Origin: Euperipatoides rowelli
Taxonomy: Eukaryota; Onychophora; Udeonychophora; Euonychophora; Peripatopsidae
Strand: one strand, 5' to 3'
Assembly: GCA_003024985.2 (NCBI GenBank)
Contig: PXIH01S0025691.1
Length of the DNA stretch: 10,724 bases
Positions within the stretch are counted from its first letter, which is position 1. The number at the start of each line of letters is the position of its first letter. This document shows, piece by piece, positions 1 to 8,416 of the stretch. Position numbers and translations under genes: made by a program. The notes beneath the pieces were generated by a model. It saw only the letters and a program-made list of their open reading frames with translations, searched no databases and was not told where the DNA came from.

Positions 1-1222
1 TTCAAGAACAATGCACAATACAATGATTCATATGTCGATATTGATTATTTATATACTGTAGTTCTTAAATCTTATAAGCAATTATCTGAATTATTATTAT
101 GAGAAAGTAAAAGAAGTTTATAAGTTTAGTGAAATCAAGTATTTTCCCCCCTCTAGGTGTCTGATTATAGCCCAGCCACTTCATACAACACTGTATTAGC
201 TAAAGTTTTTATAAGCTAATGTTTTTTTATGTGACTTTATATCATACAGGTTTTTTTTTTCCACCATCTCATCCTTACTTTATCCAAATCCTCACTGAGT
301 TGTGTTTGTCTTTCTCAAGAATCGGCTTTCATCATCTTTTCCTAACTCCTCTTCTTATCCCAATCCTTTCTTTTACATCTCCATGGTTTTGTGTCATTTA
401 TTCAGCTCTGCCAACAATCAGAAAGCTCCTAAGTCAAATGCCTTGTCATGGATGAGTTTGTCGCTTCTGTTTTAATACTGTGCCCATGTTATAAATGTAC
501 AAAATAAATATCTAACTTTTAATCTGCTAAGTTGGGTTTTGATTGGAAATGTTTAAGGATAAACTCAAACATGTCTTTCAAACATTGAGTCCTGACTGGC
601 ATACAATGGATGAAATAACTAACATTAGTTTTTTTTCTCCAGGCTGTTTCCTGGCAATGCTGTTTCTAAAAATTGTGTGTATTTTTCCAAAACATAAAAT
701 GATAAGGAAATTACTATGTCGCGATTATGATATTACATTGATCTTTAACCTTTTCAGAACTTATCTGTCACTTCAGACACACAGCAAAATGCATGCAATA
801 TTTTTTGACAAATAAGAGAAACATGCTACAATTTTGTATTCAAGGTCACGAAGCAATATTTAAAAAGCATGACTAAACATAATATAAAATATACAAGTTA
901 TATATTGTTTCAGAGTTACAATATTATTCCGAAGATTAGAAACAAAATAATATGAATATACATTCTATATTTTTATTTCGTTAGATCATTTGATTAAAAA
1001 TCGTTTAGACTATTTATAAAAAAAAAAGTCAATACTGGCTTACTTTTTTTCTTTTCATGGAAGATTAACAACGTCTGTTAACAAAATACAATAAAGGTAT
1101 ATTGAGTGAATTAAATTATCTTTTGATTGTAAATAAGAAAATAATTTATAGTGTGAAAAAAAAATAGTAAGCAACGAATTCAGTTTCTTATGCAGCTTTT
1201 GTGCTAAAATTAAATGATATGG
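1..1222. other. AT-rich unassigned sequence
   Basis: No gene or recognisable repeat is supported here. Open frames at 219-455, 543-815 and (minus) 1055-1237 are short, biased in composition and show no domain. The 243-440 part is pyrimidine-rich on the plus strand. A good-looking splice acceptor (T-rich tract then CCAG at about 626-642) is followed by sequence with no coding character. Confidence 0.6.
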
Positions 1223-1245
1223 GGTTCGAATCCACATTGATTTCT
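1165..1245 (+). repeat. tRNA-like (B-box) fragment, possible SINE remnant
   Basis: GGTTCGAATCC at 1223-1233 matches the RNA polymerase III B box / tRNA T-loop exactly, and the flanking bases can pair as a T-stem with about 4 of 5 pairs. No convincing A box or acceptor stem lies upstream, so this is not a functional tRNA. It may be a decayed tRNA-derived SINE head, or chance. The limits are approximate. Confidence 0.3.
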
Positions 1246-1412
1246 AAACTAAGAAAGAAATGATGTAGGCCTAATATTTAATTTAAATTCTTGTTTGGTA
1301 ATTTTTTTTTCTTGTTTTTAAGACTCCCATATTTCTAAATTTTCTGGCTTAGCTCTGATTTCATGTGTTTTTTATTACAATAGTATATTACATTACAGCT
1401 ATAAATTACTTT

Positions 1413-1413
<1 letters not shown>

Positions 1414-1504
<91 letters not shown>
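1414..1504. repeat. (TAA)n microsatellite, about 30 units
   Basis: An essentially uninterrupted run of TAA/AAT trinucleotides of about 90 bp. Read in one plus-strand frame it gives a poly-isoleucine ORF, which is an artefact of the repeat. Long pure arrays of this kind are prone to length polymorphism. Confidence 0.97.
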
Positions 1505-1810
1505 TGTAATAATTTGGTGCCTTTTTTTATATCAGAAAATTTTTACCTTTATTTGCATATTTGATTATATATTTTTTCATGAGTTGTCAAGGATTCTAAT
1601 TTAGTTTATAATAGAAATGATTTAGTTGTAGTGTTAGTTCTCAGATTTTGTAATTTGCAACCTTTATTTTGGTATAGTTTTTTGAGATTCCCTGATTTTT
1701 CTTAAAATACATTAAAAAATCAATATTAAACTTTATTGTCAATTAATATAGTATAAACTATATCAGTGATGTGGCTAGAGAATTTATTTGAGGGTGATAA
1801 ATTTCCCAAT

Positions 1811-1869
1811 GATTTATCTGAAGATCCAGTCTGATGATGAGTTTTGACAGATCGCTGTATGTAAGGCCC
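1811..1869 (+). repeat. repeat family R, short fold-back copy
   Basis: From GATTTATCTGAAGATCC onward this matches the left terminal repeat of the 8059-9307 element, including the inner TGATGATGAG..TTGACAGAT part (compare 8079-8120). Its right part, CAGATCGCTGTATG, resembles the inverted form of the left arm, as if two ends had been joined in a roughly 60-70 bp fold-back. It has lost the outer CCCCATACAC bases on its left side. Confidence 0.55.
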
Positions 1870-1908
1870 TGCTTAAAAAGATCCCATCTGAATATTTGAT
1901 TATAAGCT

Positions 1909-1919
1909 CCCCCCCCCCC
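1909..1919. repeat. poly-C run (C11)
   Basis: Eleven consecutive C residues, downstream of the R-family copy. It is one of five C/G homopolymers of 11 or more in this AT-rich window. Confidence 0.95.
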
Positions 1920-2110
1920 TAATAAAAAGTGGATTTTTACCCGGTGTGTGGTGAATGTTGTAAATGGGGGGATTTTGCTAGTACAGTTGTGTGCGAATGT
2001 TATCAGTAGGGGATTTGGGAGGTGATGTGAAACCCCCACCCCAATAGGGTCCAGGGACAGAGCCCTAGAAGCTGTTAGTTTTTAAGGCTTTTAAATACTT
2101 AACATGAGCT

Positions 2111-2655
2111 CTGCTGCCTTGTTAAAAACTACTGAAATTTAAAATAACATAAAAAGTTGCATTCATTAAAAAAAATATTTTCATATTTTTATAATAATTA
2201 AATTATTCATTTTTATTTTATAGTTTATTTTTCATTTCCTTCAATTTATTTCACCTATTTCAATACCGTGTAAACCAAAGTCCAGGATATTTTAAAGATT
2301 GTTCTCAAAAATGTAAATGCAATATTTAATGTTTGACGGCTTGTTTTATCTTTTTACAAATGTATGAATTTATAATTTTGAAAATAATTTTACTATAAAA
2401 TCTTGACAGGAAATAAAAAATTTAAGGACTGACTTTGTACTGTTTTTATTACCATTAATAATAACTTGCTGTATAAAAAAAACAAATCCTTTTTAACACT
2501 AATAATACACTGAATATCCTAATCTATAATGTTCCACAGGTTAATACTATTTCAATAATAGCATTATCACACACCCTATCTTTGTTCTCATTTAAATAAA
2601 CTTATTTCTGCATTGTGAATGGAAAAGAAAATCTAAAGGTTTGGAGAAAAGTCAA
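2111..2655. other. AT-rich unassigned sequence
   Basis: Low-GC sequence with many short A and T runs and no open frame, RNA motif or repeat structure that I can support. It is the pre-insertion flank of the LINE that begins at 2672. Confidence 0.6.
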
Positions 2656-2671
2656 AGATAGATTACTTTTT
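2656..2671. repeat. LINE target-site duplication, left copy (16 bp)
   Basis: AGATAGATTACTTTTT is identical to 4042-4057. The two copies flank the minus-strand LINE fragment exactly at its 3' tail and its truncated 5' end, which is the signature of target-primed reverse transcription. Confidence 0.9.
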
Positions 2672-2674
2672 TTT

Positions 2675-3000
2675 AAAAAAAATGGGGTTGCCCCTAGAAC
2701 TTTATTATACTAAATAACATGACAGAATACAACAAATGTGGTTAGAATTAACCTCCTCGGCTATACAAAGACCACTAAAATCGAAACATAAGTTCTCGCA
2801 CAATAGGCCAACAATACATAAGTACTTGACAAAATTCAATGCGCCACAAAAATTACAAATGTAGCGCATCAGCTACAAATAATTGAAAATAATTATGTAA
2901 TACCCCATTCTTCCATTTTACCCAAAAACATAGGGATGTATAAACTTAAAATCATGACGTACAAATTGTGCCACCTTTAACAGAAAATACTGCCACGGCC
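2675..3000 (-). other. LINE 3' non-coding region
   Basis: Sense (minus-strand) sequence downstream of the zinc-knuckle stop. It ends with AATAAA (plus-strand TTTATT at 2701-2706), CTAGGGGCAACCCCA and then T8 followed by A8 running into the target duplication. The GGGG..CCCC pair just before the tail can form a short hairpin, as seen near the 3' ends of some LINEs. Confidence 0.7.
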
Positions 3001-3997
3001 TTAAGGGAATATCCTGAAAAATCCTAAAGTTTCTGATTTTTCATACACAAATATATAAAGAAAAATAAAGTGCAGCACACCCTTCTGTTGCACAAAATGT
3101 ACAAGCAAGTCACAGACAGAATCATAACTAAAATTCATATGCGTGTATTGAGTGACATGACTATGAAGATCTGCAAAGTGTCGACACTCAAGCAACAAAT
3201 GAAAAATGGTTTCAGGATAATCACAAAATGCACATCGATCCTGCACCTGAAACTTGTATCATGCTATCAATAAATCCCTTGTAAAGATGGACTCATTACA
3301 AAGCCTGAAAGCAAAATCATAAAGGTTGGGCCCCACATAATAATCCCTAAAAACCCTATAAATAGGCAAAATTAAAGCCTGTAATGCAGTGGGCCGGTAA
3401 TCTTCATGAATGAGAGAGATATACGCTCTATAATGAAATTTCCCACATACTCAAAATTAAAAGTGTCTGCCAAATCACAAAAACTAACCTTTAGTACTGT
3501 GAGGGAAGCAGGTTCGACAAAAAGAGGCAGCGGAGTATCCGTCGGCTCAACTTCCTCAAGCAAATTCAGGGACTGGGCAAACTTTAAATATGATAAGAAT
3601 AAATTAACCCTAATGACTTTAAACAAATAAGTAATGTCATGAAGCCCCAACCCCCCCCCCCCCTTTGCCTGACAGGCCTGGACAGCCGAAGACGAGAAAT
3701 AAGTATAAGTTTAGTGCCCCACAAAATTGTGTGAACAATCGAATATAACCTGTTAATAAATTTTCTAGCAAATGCAAAGTGTGGAGCAGAATAATAAAGC
3801 TTGGCCATTAAATAAACATTCACTATCCTGACCCTGGTGGATAAGAACAAATACTTGCCAGCAAGTTGGGTTTTCACATAAAGAAAATAATCCACTACAT
3901 TACCCTGAATCTTCAACCTAACATCATCACCACAAAAGGATAAGGGATCGCCAGGCAGGCCCCCAGAGCACCATTCCCTTAGCCATCTAGCAGACAA
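3001..3997 (-). pseudogene. LINE reverse transcriptase C-terminal remnant
   Basis: Three minus-strand open pieces in different frames form one decayed RT C-terminus. Piece 1 (3997-3664) carries RVRIVNVYLMAKLYY and then ILWG..LISRLRLSRPVRQ, the thumb/connection region of LINE RTs. Piece 2 (about 3650-3372) continues with the typical GLGLHD-like motif, then a variable region containing LEEVEPTDTP. Piece 3 (3246-3001) has RCAFCDYPETIFHLLLEC, a C-x2-C-x7-H-x4-C zinc knuckle found after the RT in many LINEs. The break between pieces 1 and 2 lies at a 13-base G run (minus strand). Stops and another frame change separate pieces 2 and 3. Piece 1 does not begin with ATG and follows a stop, so nothing here is translatable as a functional protein. 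Confidence 0.88.
3651..3663. repeat. poly-C run (C13) inside the LINE
   Basis: Thirteen C on the plus strand (G13 in LINE sense), at the place where LINE RTs normally encode a glycine-rich GG(L/W)G motif. Expansion of this G-rich codon stretch explains the frame break between 3664 and 3650. Confidence 0.9.
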
Positions 3998-4041
3998 TTA
4001 GCAACTGGGTACAAGATAAACATTTTGTCTACATTAAAAAC

Positions 4042-4057
4042 AGATAGATTACTTTTT
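4042..4057. repeat. LINE target-site duplication, right copy (16 bp)
   Basis: Identical to 2656-2671. Following bases AAT complete the TTTTT/AA target motif, so this side preserves the original nick context. Confidence 0.9.
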
Positions 4058-4103
4058 AATATTGTGCAATATCAAGATAAGAACACTAAAACAATAAAAA
4101 ATT

Positions 4104-4114
4104 GGGGGGGGGGG
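4104..4114. repeat. poly-G run (G11)
   Basis: Eleven G residues immediately left of the R-family derivative (4119-4500), mirrored by another G run on its right. Confidence 0.95.
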
Positions 4115-4118
4115 AGCT

Positions 4119-4507
4119 GGCAGCCTTGTCACAAATCTCTGACCATTCAACCTTGTCAGTACAACACTGACTATGAAGCACTTATTTCTGTGGTCACTTG
4201 CCATTGCCAAGCAACCGGGTCTGAAGCCTACTGGAGCAATATTGTTTCTGAGAGTGTATGGCAGGTCGCTCATCGTTTATTTGCTGACAGTGCTGTCAAT
4301 GATTTACACTAGGAGAACAATCACTCATTAAAAAAATGAATTCCCAAATACATACACAAGTTTATTTTTTAAGCTGTCATGTGTTACAATGTCTGTCAAT
4401 AAATTGTTGTGTGTATGGAGTAAATCTTCTTCAGACCATGTGTGTTAAAACTTGTCAACATTTTATCGCCAGACCGGATTGTCAGATAAATCGTTGTGTA
4501 TTAAGGA
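4119..4507 (+). mobile_element. repeat family R, deletion derivative
   Basis: Three blocks keep the order seen in the 8059-9307 element. Block 1 (4186-4262: TCTGTGGTCA..CCGGGTCTGAAGCC..GAGTGTATGGC) matches the left subterminal block 8174-8238. Block 2 (4386-4436: ATGTCTGTCAATAAATTGTT..TATGGAGTAAATCTTC) matches the right subterminal block 9193-9240. Block 3 (4471-4500: AGACC..CAGATAAATCGTTGTGTA) matches the right terminal repeat. The central MADF portion is missing and the left terminal repeat is not recognisable. Open frames here (4025-4312, 4336-4620) are incidental. The borders are approximate. Confidence 0.5.
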
Positions 4508-4519
4508 GGGGGGGGGGGG
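4508..4519. repeat. poly-G run (G12)
   Basis: Twelve G residues directly after the right end of the R-family derivative (TTAAGGAGG...). Confidence 0.95.
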
Positions 4520-4619
4520 TATTAACTCCTCAAGTTCCTAGCTCACAACTATTGAACAGTTTTTCCTTCTCCTTCAACTGGCTTTTGCCAACTGTCAACC
4601 CCAAAATTCCCAATTTCTG

Positions 4620-4999
4620 ACTTTTTTTTTTACTTTTAGTCAAAGTTGGAGGTGAAGCTCTCCCATTTCTGCCTCCCCTCCTAGTGATGTCCAGGTCCCC
4701 ACATCCTAATCAGGACCCGAGACTGGAATTCCAGGTGGGGCCCTAGCATATTTTTGATGAGCTTCACCTTGTTCATAAAGATTTGATAATTTTTTTTTTA
4801 TATGGACATTTTGCTTACCTTAATGGACCTGCGGACCCCTTGTCAGGCCTATGCCCCTCCCCTATAATCACCCCTGGTCATAACCTTTTAGTTTCTTATG
4901 TAGTTTTTCATACACATCCCTCTCTAGCCCTGGGCCAAAGGACTACAGCTCCATCTATGTGTGTGTGTGTGTGGGGAAGGGGGGCATGTGACACCTTGA
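4620..4999. other. GC-richer patch with inverted repeat, unassigned
   Basis: AGGTGAAGCTC at 4650-4660 and GAGCTTCACCT at 4759-4769 form a perfect 11-bp inverted repeat bounding a 120-bp segment that also contains the palindrome CTGGAATTCCAG (4722-4733). Downstream C-rich text (4840-4950, TAGCCCTGGGCCAAAGGACTACAGCTCC) looks like dispersed repeat material but I cannot name the family. The 4783-5055 open frame shows no domain and runs through a TG microsatellite. No target duplication was found for the 120-bp unit. Confidence 0.4.
4958..4973. repeat. (TG)8 microsatellite
   Basis: Eight TG units, followed by a G-rich stretch GGGGAAGGGGGG. Confidence 0.9.
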
Positions 5000-5639
5000 A
5001 TATTATAGACCTATTTATATACGAAAGTGTATTTTTACAAATCTCCAATTTATGACAAACAACAGGCTTTATTAATTTAAAATATCAATTTTGAACATAA
5101 ACAATTATAGGCTAAATAGATAAATACCGTAGTTTAAAAATAAAATAAATTAATTATACTATAACTGAAATATTAAGCTTTAAAATTAAAAATAAATAAA
5201 TGAAGATGAATGAAATTGAAATTCGATTTCTTTTGATTTTAATTATTTTCTTCATCTGCTGTAAATGTTAATAATATTAAAAAAAAATATTGTCACTTAA
5301 TTTGTCTTAAATCTTTCACTGGGCATAAAAAATATTCTGCAAGCTTGTTATAATAAATGGATCGAAAAATTAATAAAAAAAAAAGATATGACCAAATTTA
5401 TTTATTACCTTTATTAAAATATTATGTGACGACTATTTACTTGTGAATTATATTTCTTCTTTTTTTTAAAAAAAAATAATACAATCAAACATACAAACTG
5501 TCAAAAGGAATTAAAATATCTCATCACTATAAATTATAGACCGATTATATAAGTAGGTTATATAATTTTTACATTCAAAGTTTTATAAAATGATTGGGCT
5601 AATTTTTTTTTTAAATTATAGATTCTTTTCTAAATGCAA
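5000..5639. other. AT-rich unassigned sequence
   Basis: Very low GC, dominated by A and T runs, with no open frame of note and no motif that I can support. Confidence 0.6.
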
Positions 5640-6480
5640 ACAGATAATATCCTTCTCTAAGAGATGATTGAAGATGGAATCCGTAGACTAATGATTTTTT
5701 TTCTCTCCTTCTTTTGGTAGCTTGTAAGCATTAGCCATTAGAACCAATTAAAAGTTCTCTGATAGAGTTTTTATTGATGTCAGATCTGAATACTTTGATT
5801 TTCTCTCTGATCTCTGTAAAACTGAACCATCTTTGACCTAGGAGCTAATCTTGACCGACACCTTCATCTCTTCCAAGCCATCCATTTGGAAAAGACTTCT
5901 GCTTCCAACCGGATAAATTCTTACAGCCATTAAATGTCAAATTTGTGTGAGGGGGAGAGGGGAGGCAGAAGAGAGAGAAGAACTTATAAATATTTTAAGG
6001 CTTCAGGACGGATAATCTTTCAGTGAACGGGTGGGCAAGCATGCACAATGTCTTCAGCTGTGGGGACAATTAGACGACCTATAGTGGAAACTCAAATGCA
6101 TGCAAGCGCAATCAGCAGGGCTATACAATGAGCACACAATACGAGCCATGCGGTGGTTTTCCCATGCCATTCTCAACTAACTAAAAACTCTTGGCAAACC
6201 CCGAGCAAAACAACTCTCTTCTAATACTCAGCCAACTTGCATTTTTCTTCAACACATTTAGCTTGCACTTTTATTGCATCAAATTTCACTCAGAACAACC
6301 TGTACAGATGGAAAAAAAAAATCTGTACATATTCAAGGAAAAATTCTTGGATTTTATTTTGAACTGAACTCGGGAATGCTTGGTATTAGATCAATGCGGC
6401 CACCATGTCTGCAGCACAACCTTGAAAACATTAACGATTTTTGGGGAGCCACTGCAAAATAGAAGAGGTTTACAGAGAGA
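5640..6480. other. complex-sequence island, function unknown
   Basis: More balanced in composition and less repetitive than its flanks. Visible details: a splice-acceptor-like pyrimidine tract ending GGTAG at about 5691-5720 with stops soon after in all frames; a purine-rich GA block at about 5949-5980; TATAAATA at 5985-5992 followed by TCAGTG at 6020-6025, although the 37-base spacing is longer than the usual 30; a 27-codon plus-strand frame from ATG 6048 to TGA 6129-6131; and a 62-codon frame at 6274-6462. None resembles a known protein. It could be an untranslated exon, a regulatory region or simply unique intergenic sequence. Confidence 0.35.
6301..6329. repeat. 9-bp perfect inverted repeat
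   Basis: TGTACAGAT (6301-6309) and ATCTGTACA (6321-6329) are exact reverse complements separated by an A-rich 11-base loop. It is a short hairpin of unknown role, possibly chance. Confidence 0.6.
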
Positions 6481-6645
6481 TAGAGAGGGAGCTGAGCATA
6501 GAAAAAAAATCAATACATAAAAATATGGCCACTTTATGTAAAGATCATACATATCTAAACACTGAATAGAAAAGTGAAACAAAAATCAATGTGGGATGCT
6601 AAAAAAAAATGTAAGAATACTTGGACAAGAGCAACTGCCAGTCTC

Positions 6646-6721
6646 ACCAGCCTTGTCATTGATTGGTTAAAAGTGAAGAAGGTTTATATACATCTTGTTC
6701 GCTACCATTGACAAGACTGGT
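6646..6721 (+). repeat. 76-nt hairpin-forming inverted repeat
   Basis: ACCAGCCTTGTCA (6646-6658) pairs with TGACAAGACTGGT (6709-6721) with one non-Watson-Crick position. Inside, GAAGAAG (about 6675-6681) can pair with CTTGTTC (6694-6700) at 6 of 7 positions, and GGT..A with T.ACC in between. The result is a long stem with an internal asymmetry and a 12-base terminal loop. This is compatible with a small MITE-like fold-back or a precursor hairpin; no known microRNA sequence was recognised. Confidence 0.5.
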
Positions 6722-6729
6722 ATCCCATT

Positions 6730-7994
6730 CCACTTTTACTTAGACCATTTAGTACCAAGCTTGACAGTAGATTAACAAGTAACAGATAACTGATAATAGC
6801 CACTGAAAATAATAATAATAGACTATTCTGAAATTTTAAATAAACATTTAATTTATTTGAAAAAAAAAAACTAAGTTATATTTTTTAATAAAAAATTTAA
6901 TTAAAAAAAATTAGCATGAGAGAAAAAAAAAATCCCATTGAACTTAACAATTTATAATGTTTAATTTATAAGTTTAAATCTTTTGTAGTTAGATTAACAA
7001 TATAGCTGTATACCATATATAATACAAGATTATTTGTTTTTTGTATTTTGTGCTGCAAAAGCTTTGCTCTATTGTACTGAAAACTATAAGTCCACATATT
7101 TTAAATCTCAACCTCCTTTTCTCAAAATTGTTTAATTGAAAATGAGAGAGGAGAAGGAAGCATCCCAATCGCTGCTCACAGACTTCTTAAGATCAAGGCT
7201 TTTAGTTTGTTCATTAGATTAAAAAAAGAAAAAGACTATAGCCATTAATTCATATCGTGGGTTTACTGTAACTTGTATGCAGTTTTTACGTCTTATCATA
7301 TACAATAAATACTTGGAATGAAGAGAATTACAAGCAGATCAGAATTGTACAGAGATATTATAAACTGACTCTGACTACTTATTTTCTCTAAAACTTAAAA
7401 CGTAAGAAGTTGGTCAAACATGTGCGTGTTGCATATCCTGAGGCTAAAAGACACATAGTATTCACAATAGAAAGTCTGCATCTTTTTATAAGTTGCCAAC
7501 TGATGGAGTGCTGAAATAAGCAGTTCATTCAAACAGTTTTATTTGTAGGGAAAAAAAGATCCAACAATTAAAGCATTAGTTTTTAATAAAATGTATGAAA
7601 GAGAGAGAGAGGGGGAGAGAGATAGAGATGCTCAAAAAGCAATGTGCAGCAGGACACCTTTGTAAGAGGCAGCTCAAAACATAAAATGGCTTCTTTATTT
7701 AAATTCACATATAACTAATCAATTATCATACAAAACTCCACGAAATATTTTGCAGAAAAGAAGAAAACAGTCAAAAGTATATGAAAATTATTTACATTGA
7801 TAACTTATTTCAAATTAAAGTTTAGAAAGTGTTAATATTAAATAATTTAAAGCTTTAACAATCAACTATGATCTTTAATATTTCAATAGAATATTATGGT
7901 ACCATTAAAAAATGGGCTTTATTTTGAAAAAAAAAAAAAGTAAATATCGACAATTTTATTAAATTTTGTTACTTTTGAAAAATTTAAAGTGTAT
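6730..7994. other. AT-rich unassigned sequence
   Basis: Mostly A/T runs with no supportable gene. Slightly more complex stretches at 7030-7210 and 7400-7530 show no open frame with domain character. The only clear structure is the GA-rich tract at 7600-7628. Confidence 0.55.
7600..7628. repeat. (GA)n imperfect microsatellite
   Basis: AGAGAGAGAGAGGGGGAGAG.. continuing to GATAGAGAT. It is a polypurine tract and similar shorter GA runs occur at 8725-8737 and 8805-8818. Confidence 0.85.
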
Positions 7995-8025
7995 CCCCCC
8001 CCCCCCCCCCAAAAAAAAAAAAAAA
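7995..8025. repeat. poly-C (C16) fused to poly-A (A15)
   Basis: Sixteen C followed directly by fifteen A, then T7/A11 runs to about 8046. It lies about 30 bp outside the left end of the 8059-9307 transposon-like element. Confidence 0.95.
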
Positions 8026-8055
8026 CTATTTTTTTAAAAAAAAAAAGTTTCCTCC

Positions 8056-8058
8056 TAA
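8056..8058. repeat. TAA target-site duplication, left
   Basis: TAA directly before the left terminal repeat; the same trinucleotide follows the right terminal repeat at 9308-9310. A three-base TWA duplication is characteristic of PIF/Harbinger insertions, but three bases alone are weak evidence. Confidence 0.5.
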
Positions 8059-8101
8059 AGAGCCCCATACACGTAATGATTTGTCTGAAGATCTGGTATG
8101 A
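8059..8101 (+). repeat. left terminal inverted repeat
   Basis: Begins AGAGCCCCATACACG, pairs with 9265-9307 at 35 of 43 positions. It also matches the R-family copy at 1811-1869 over the GATTTGTCTGAAGATC portion. With the inner CAGATAAATATTATCGTATG (8115-8134) it can additionally form a local fold-back. Confidence 0.75.
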
Positions 8102-8173
8102 CGATGAGGTATGACAGATAAATATTATCGTATGTGTGTCTGTCTGTGAACAAATTTATGTGATGCGGTCATG

Positions 8174-8238
8174 TTTGTGGTCATCAACAGTGCTCGTAAA
8201 TCCGGTCTGAGGCCAAGTCATGTCTGAGCGTGTATGGC
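8174..8238 (+). repeat. left subterminal repeat block
   Basis: TTTGTGGTCA..AATCCGGTCTGAGGCC..TGTCTGAGCGTGTATGGC is related to 4186-4262 in the same orientation, tying the two elements to one family. Confidence 0.5.
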
Positions 8239-8416
8239 TTTGTCAATTGTCATTGAAATGATACCAAAGATCTAGACAAGGAAATATATTTTCAAGCAAA
8301 GCATATTCCCAAATACGTACAACAGTTGTTATAGCAACATGAGTTGCATAACTTTTTTTTTTCTATTTGCACCGTTACGCTCTTCCCATTTAAATCCTAT
8401 CTAGCACTGTATTTTA

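Larger units (their letters stand above)
1764..2110 (+). repeat. GC-richer repeat patch with possible hAT-like left end
   Basis: CAGTGATGTGGCTAG at 1764-1778 resembles a degraded CAGTGGCGTAGCTAG, a common start of hAT-type terminal repeats (hAT termini follow CAGNG). The patch continues with an R-family copy, a C11 run and a G/C-rich stretch to about 2070 (GGGTCCAGGGACAGAGCCCT near 2046), standing out from the AT-rich surroundings. No matching right terminus or 8-bp duplication was found, so the class is uncertain. A minus-strand open frame at 1758-2039 has no domain. Confidence 0.35.
2672..4041 (-). mobile_element. 5'-truncated non-LTR retrotransposon (LINE) insertion
   Basis: About 1.37 kb, sense on the minus strand, bounded by a perfect 16-bp duplication (2656-2671 and 4042-4057). 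The plus-strand target reads ACTTTTT/AAT at 4051-4060, matching the TTTT/AA nick preferred by L1-type endonucleases. In sense order (from 4041 downward) it holds the reverse transcriptase C-terminal part, a zinc-knuckle domain, a non-coding 3' region (about 3000 to 2675) with AATAAA at 2706-2701, and a terminal T8/A8 stretch. The endonuclease, the RT catalytic core (no FADD-type motif) and any ORF1 are absent, as expected for 5' truncation. The RT motifs suggest an L1/Tx1-like or related clade; the exact clade is not resolved. Confidence 0.9.

Noticed and set aside
219-815. Open frames at 219-455 and 543-815
   Set aside because: Short, biased by pyrimidine-rich or AT-rich DNA, no domain, no paired splice signals that would extend them.
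1365-1604. 79-codon plus-strand open frame
   Set aside because: It is mostly poly-isoleucine from the TAA microsatellite and has no protein character outside it.
3070-3630. Plus-strand open frames at 3070-3273 and 3406-3630
   Set aside because: They are antisense shadows of the minus-strand LINE remnant.
5691-5725. Strong splice-acceptor-like tract ending GGTAG
   Set aside because: All three frames meet stops within a few codons and no donor partner is evident; kept only as a detail of the island.
6396-6425. Perfect Kozak context GCCACCATG at 6399-6407
   Set aside because: The frame stops after six codons (TGA at 6423-6425) and no splice donor lies before the stop.
6274-6582. Overlapping open frames at 6274-6462 (plus) and 6391-6582 (minus)
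   Set aside because: Neither has a recognisable domain, and the plus frame crosses a poly-A hairpin loop; chance length in a less AT-rich block.
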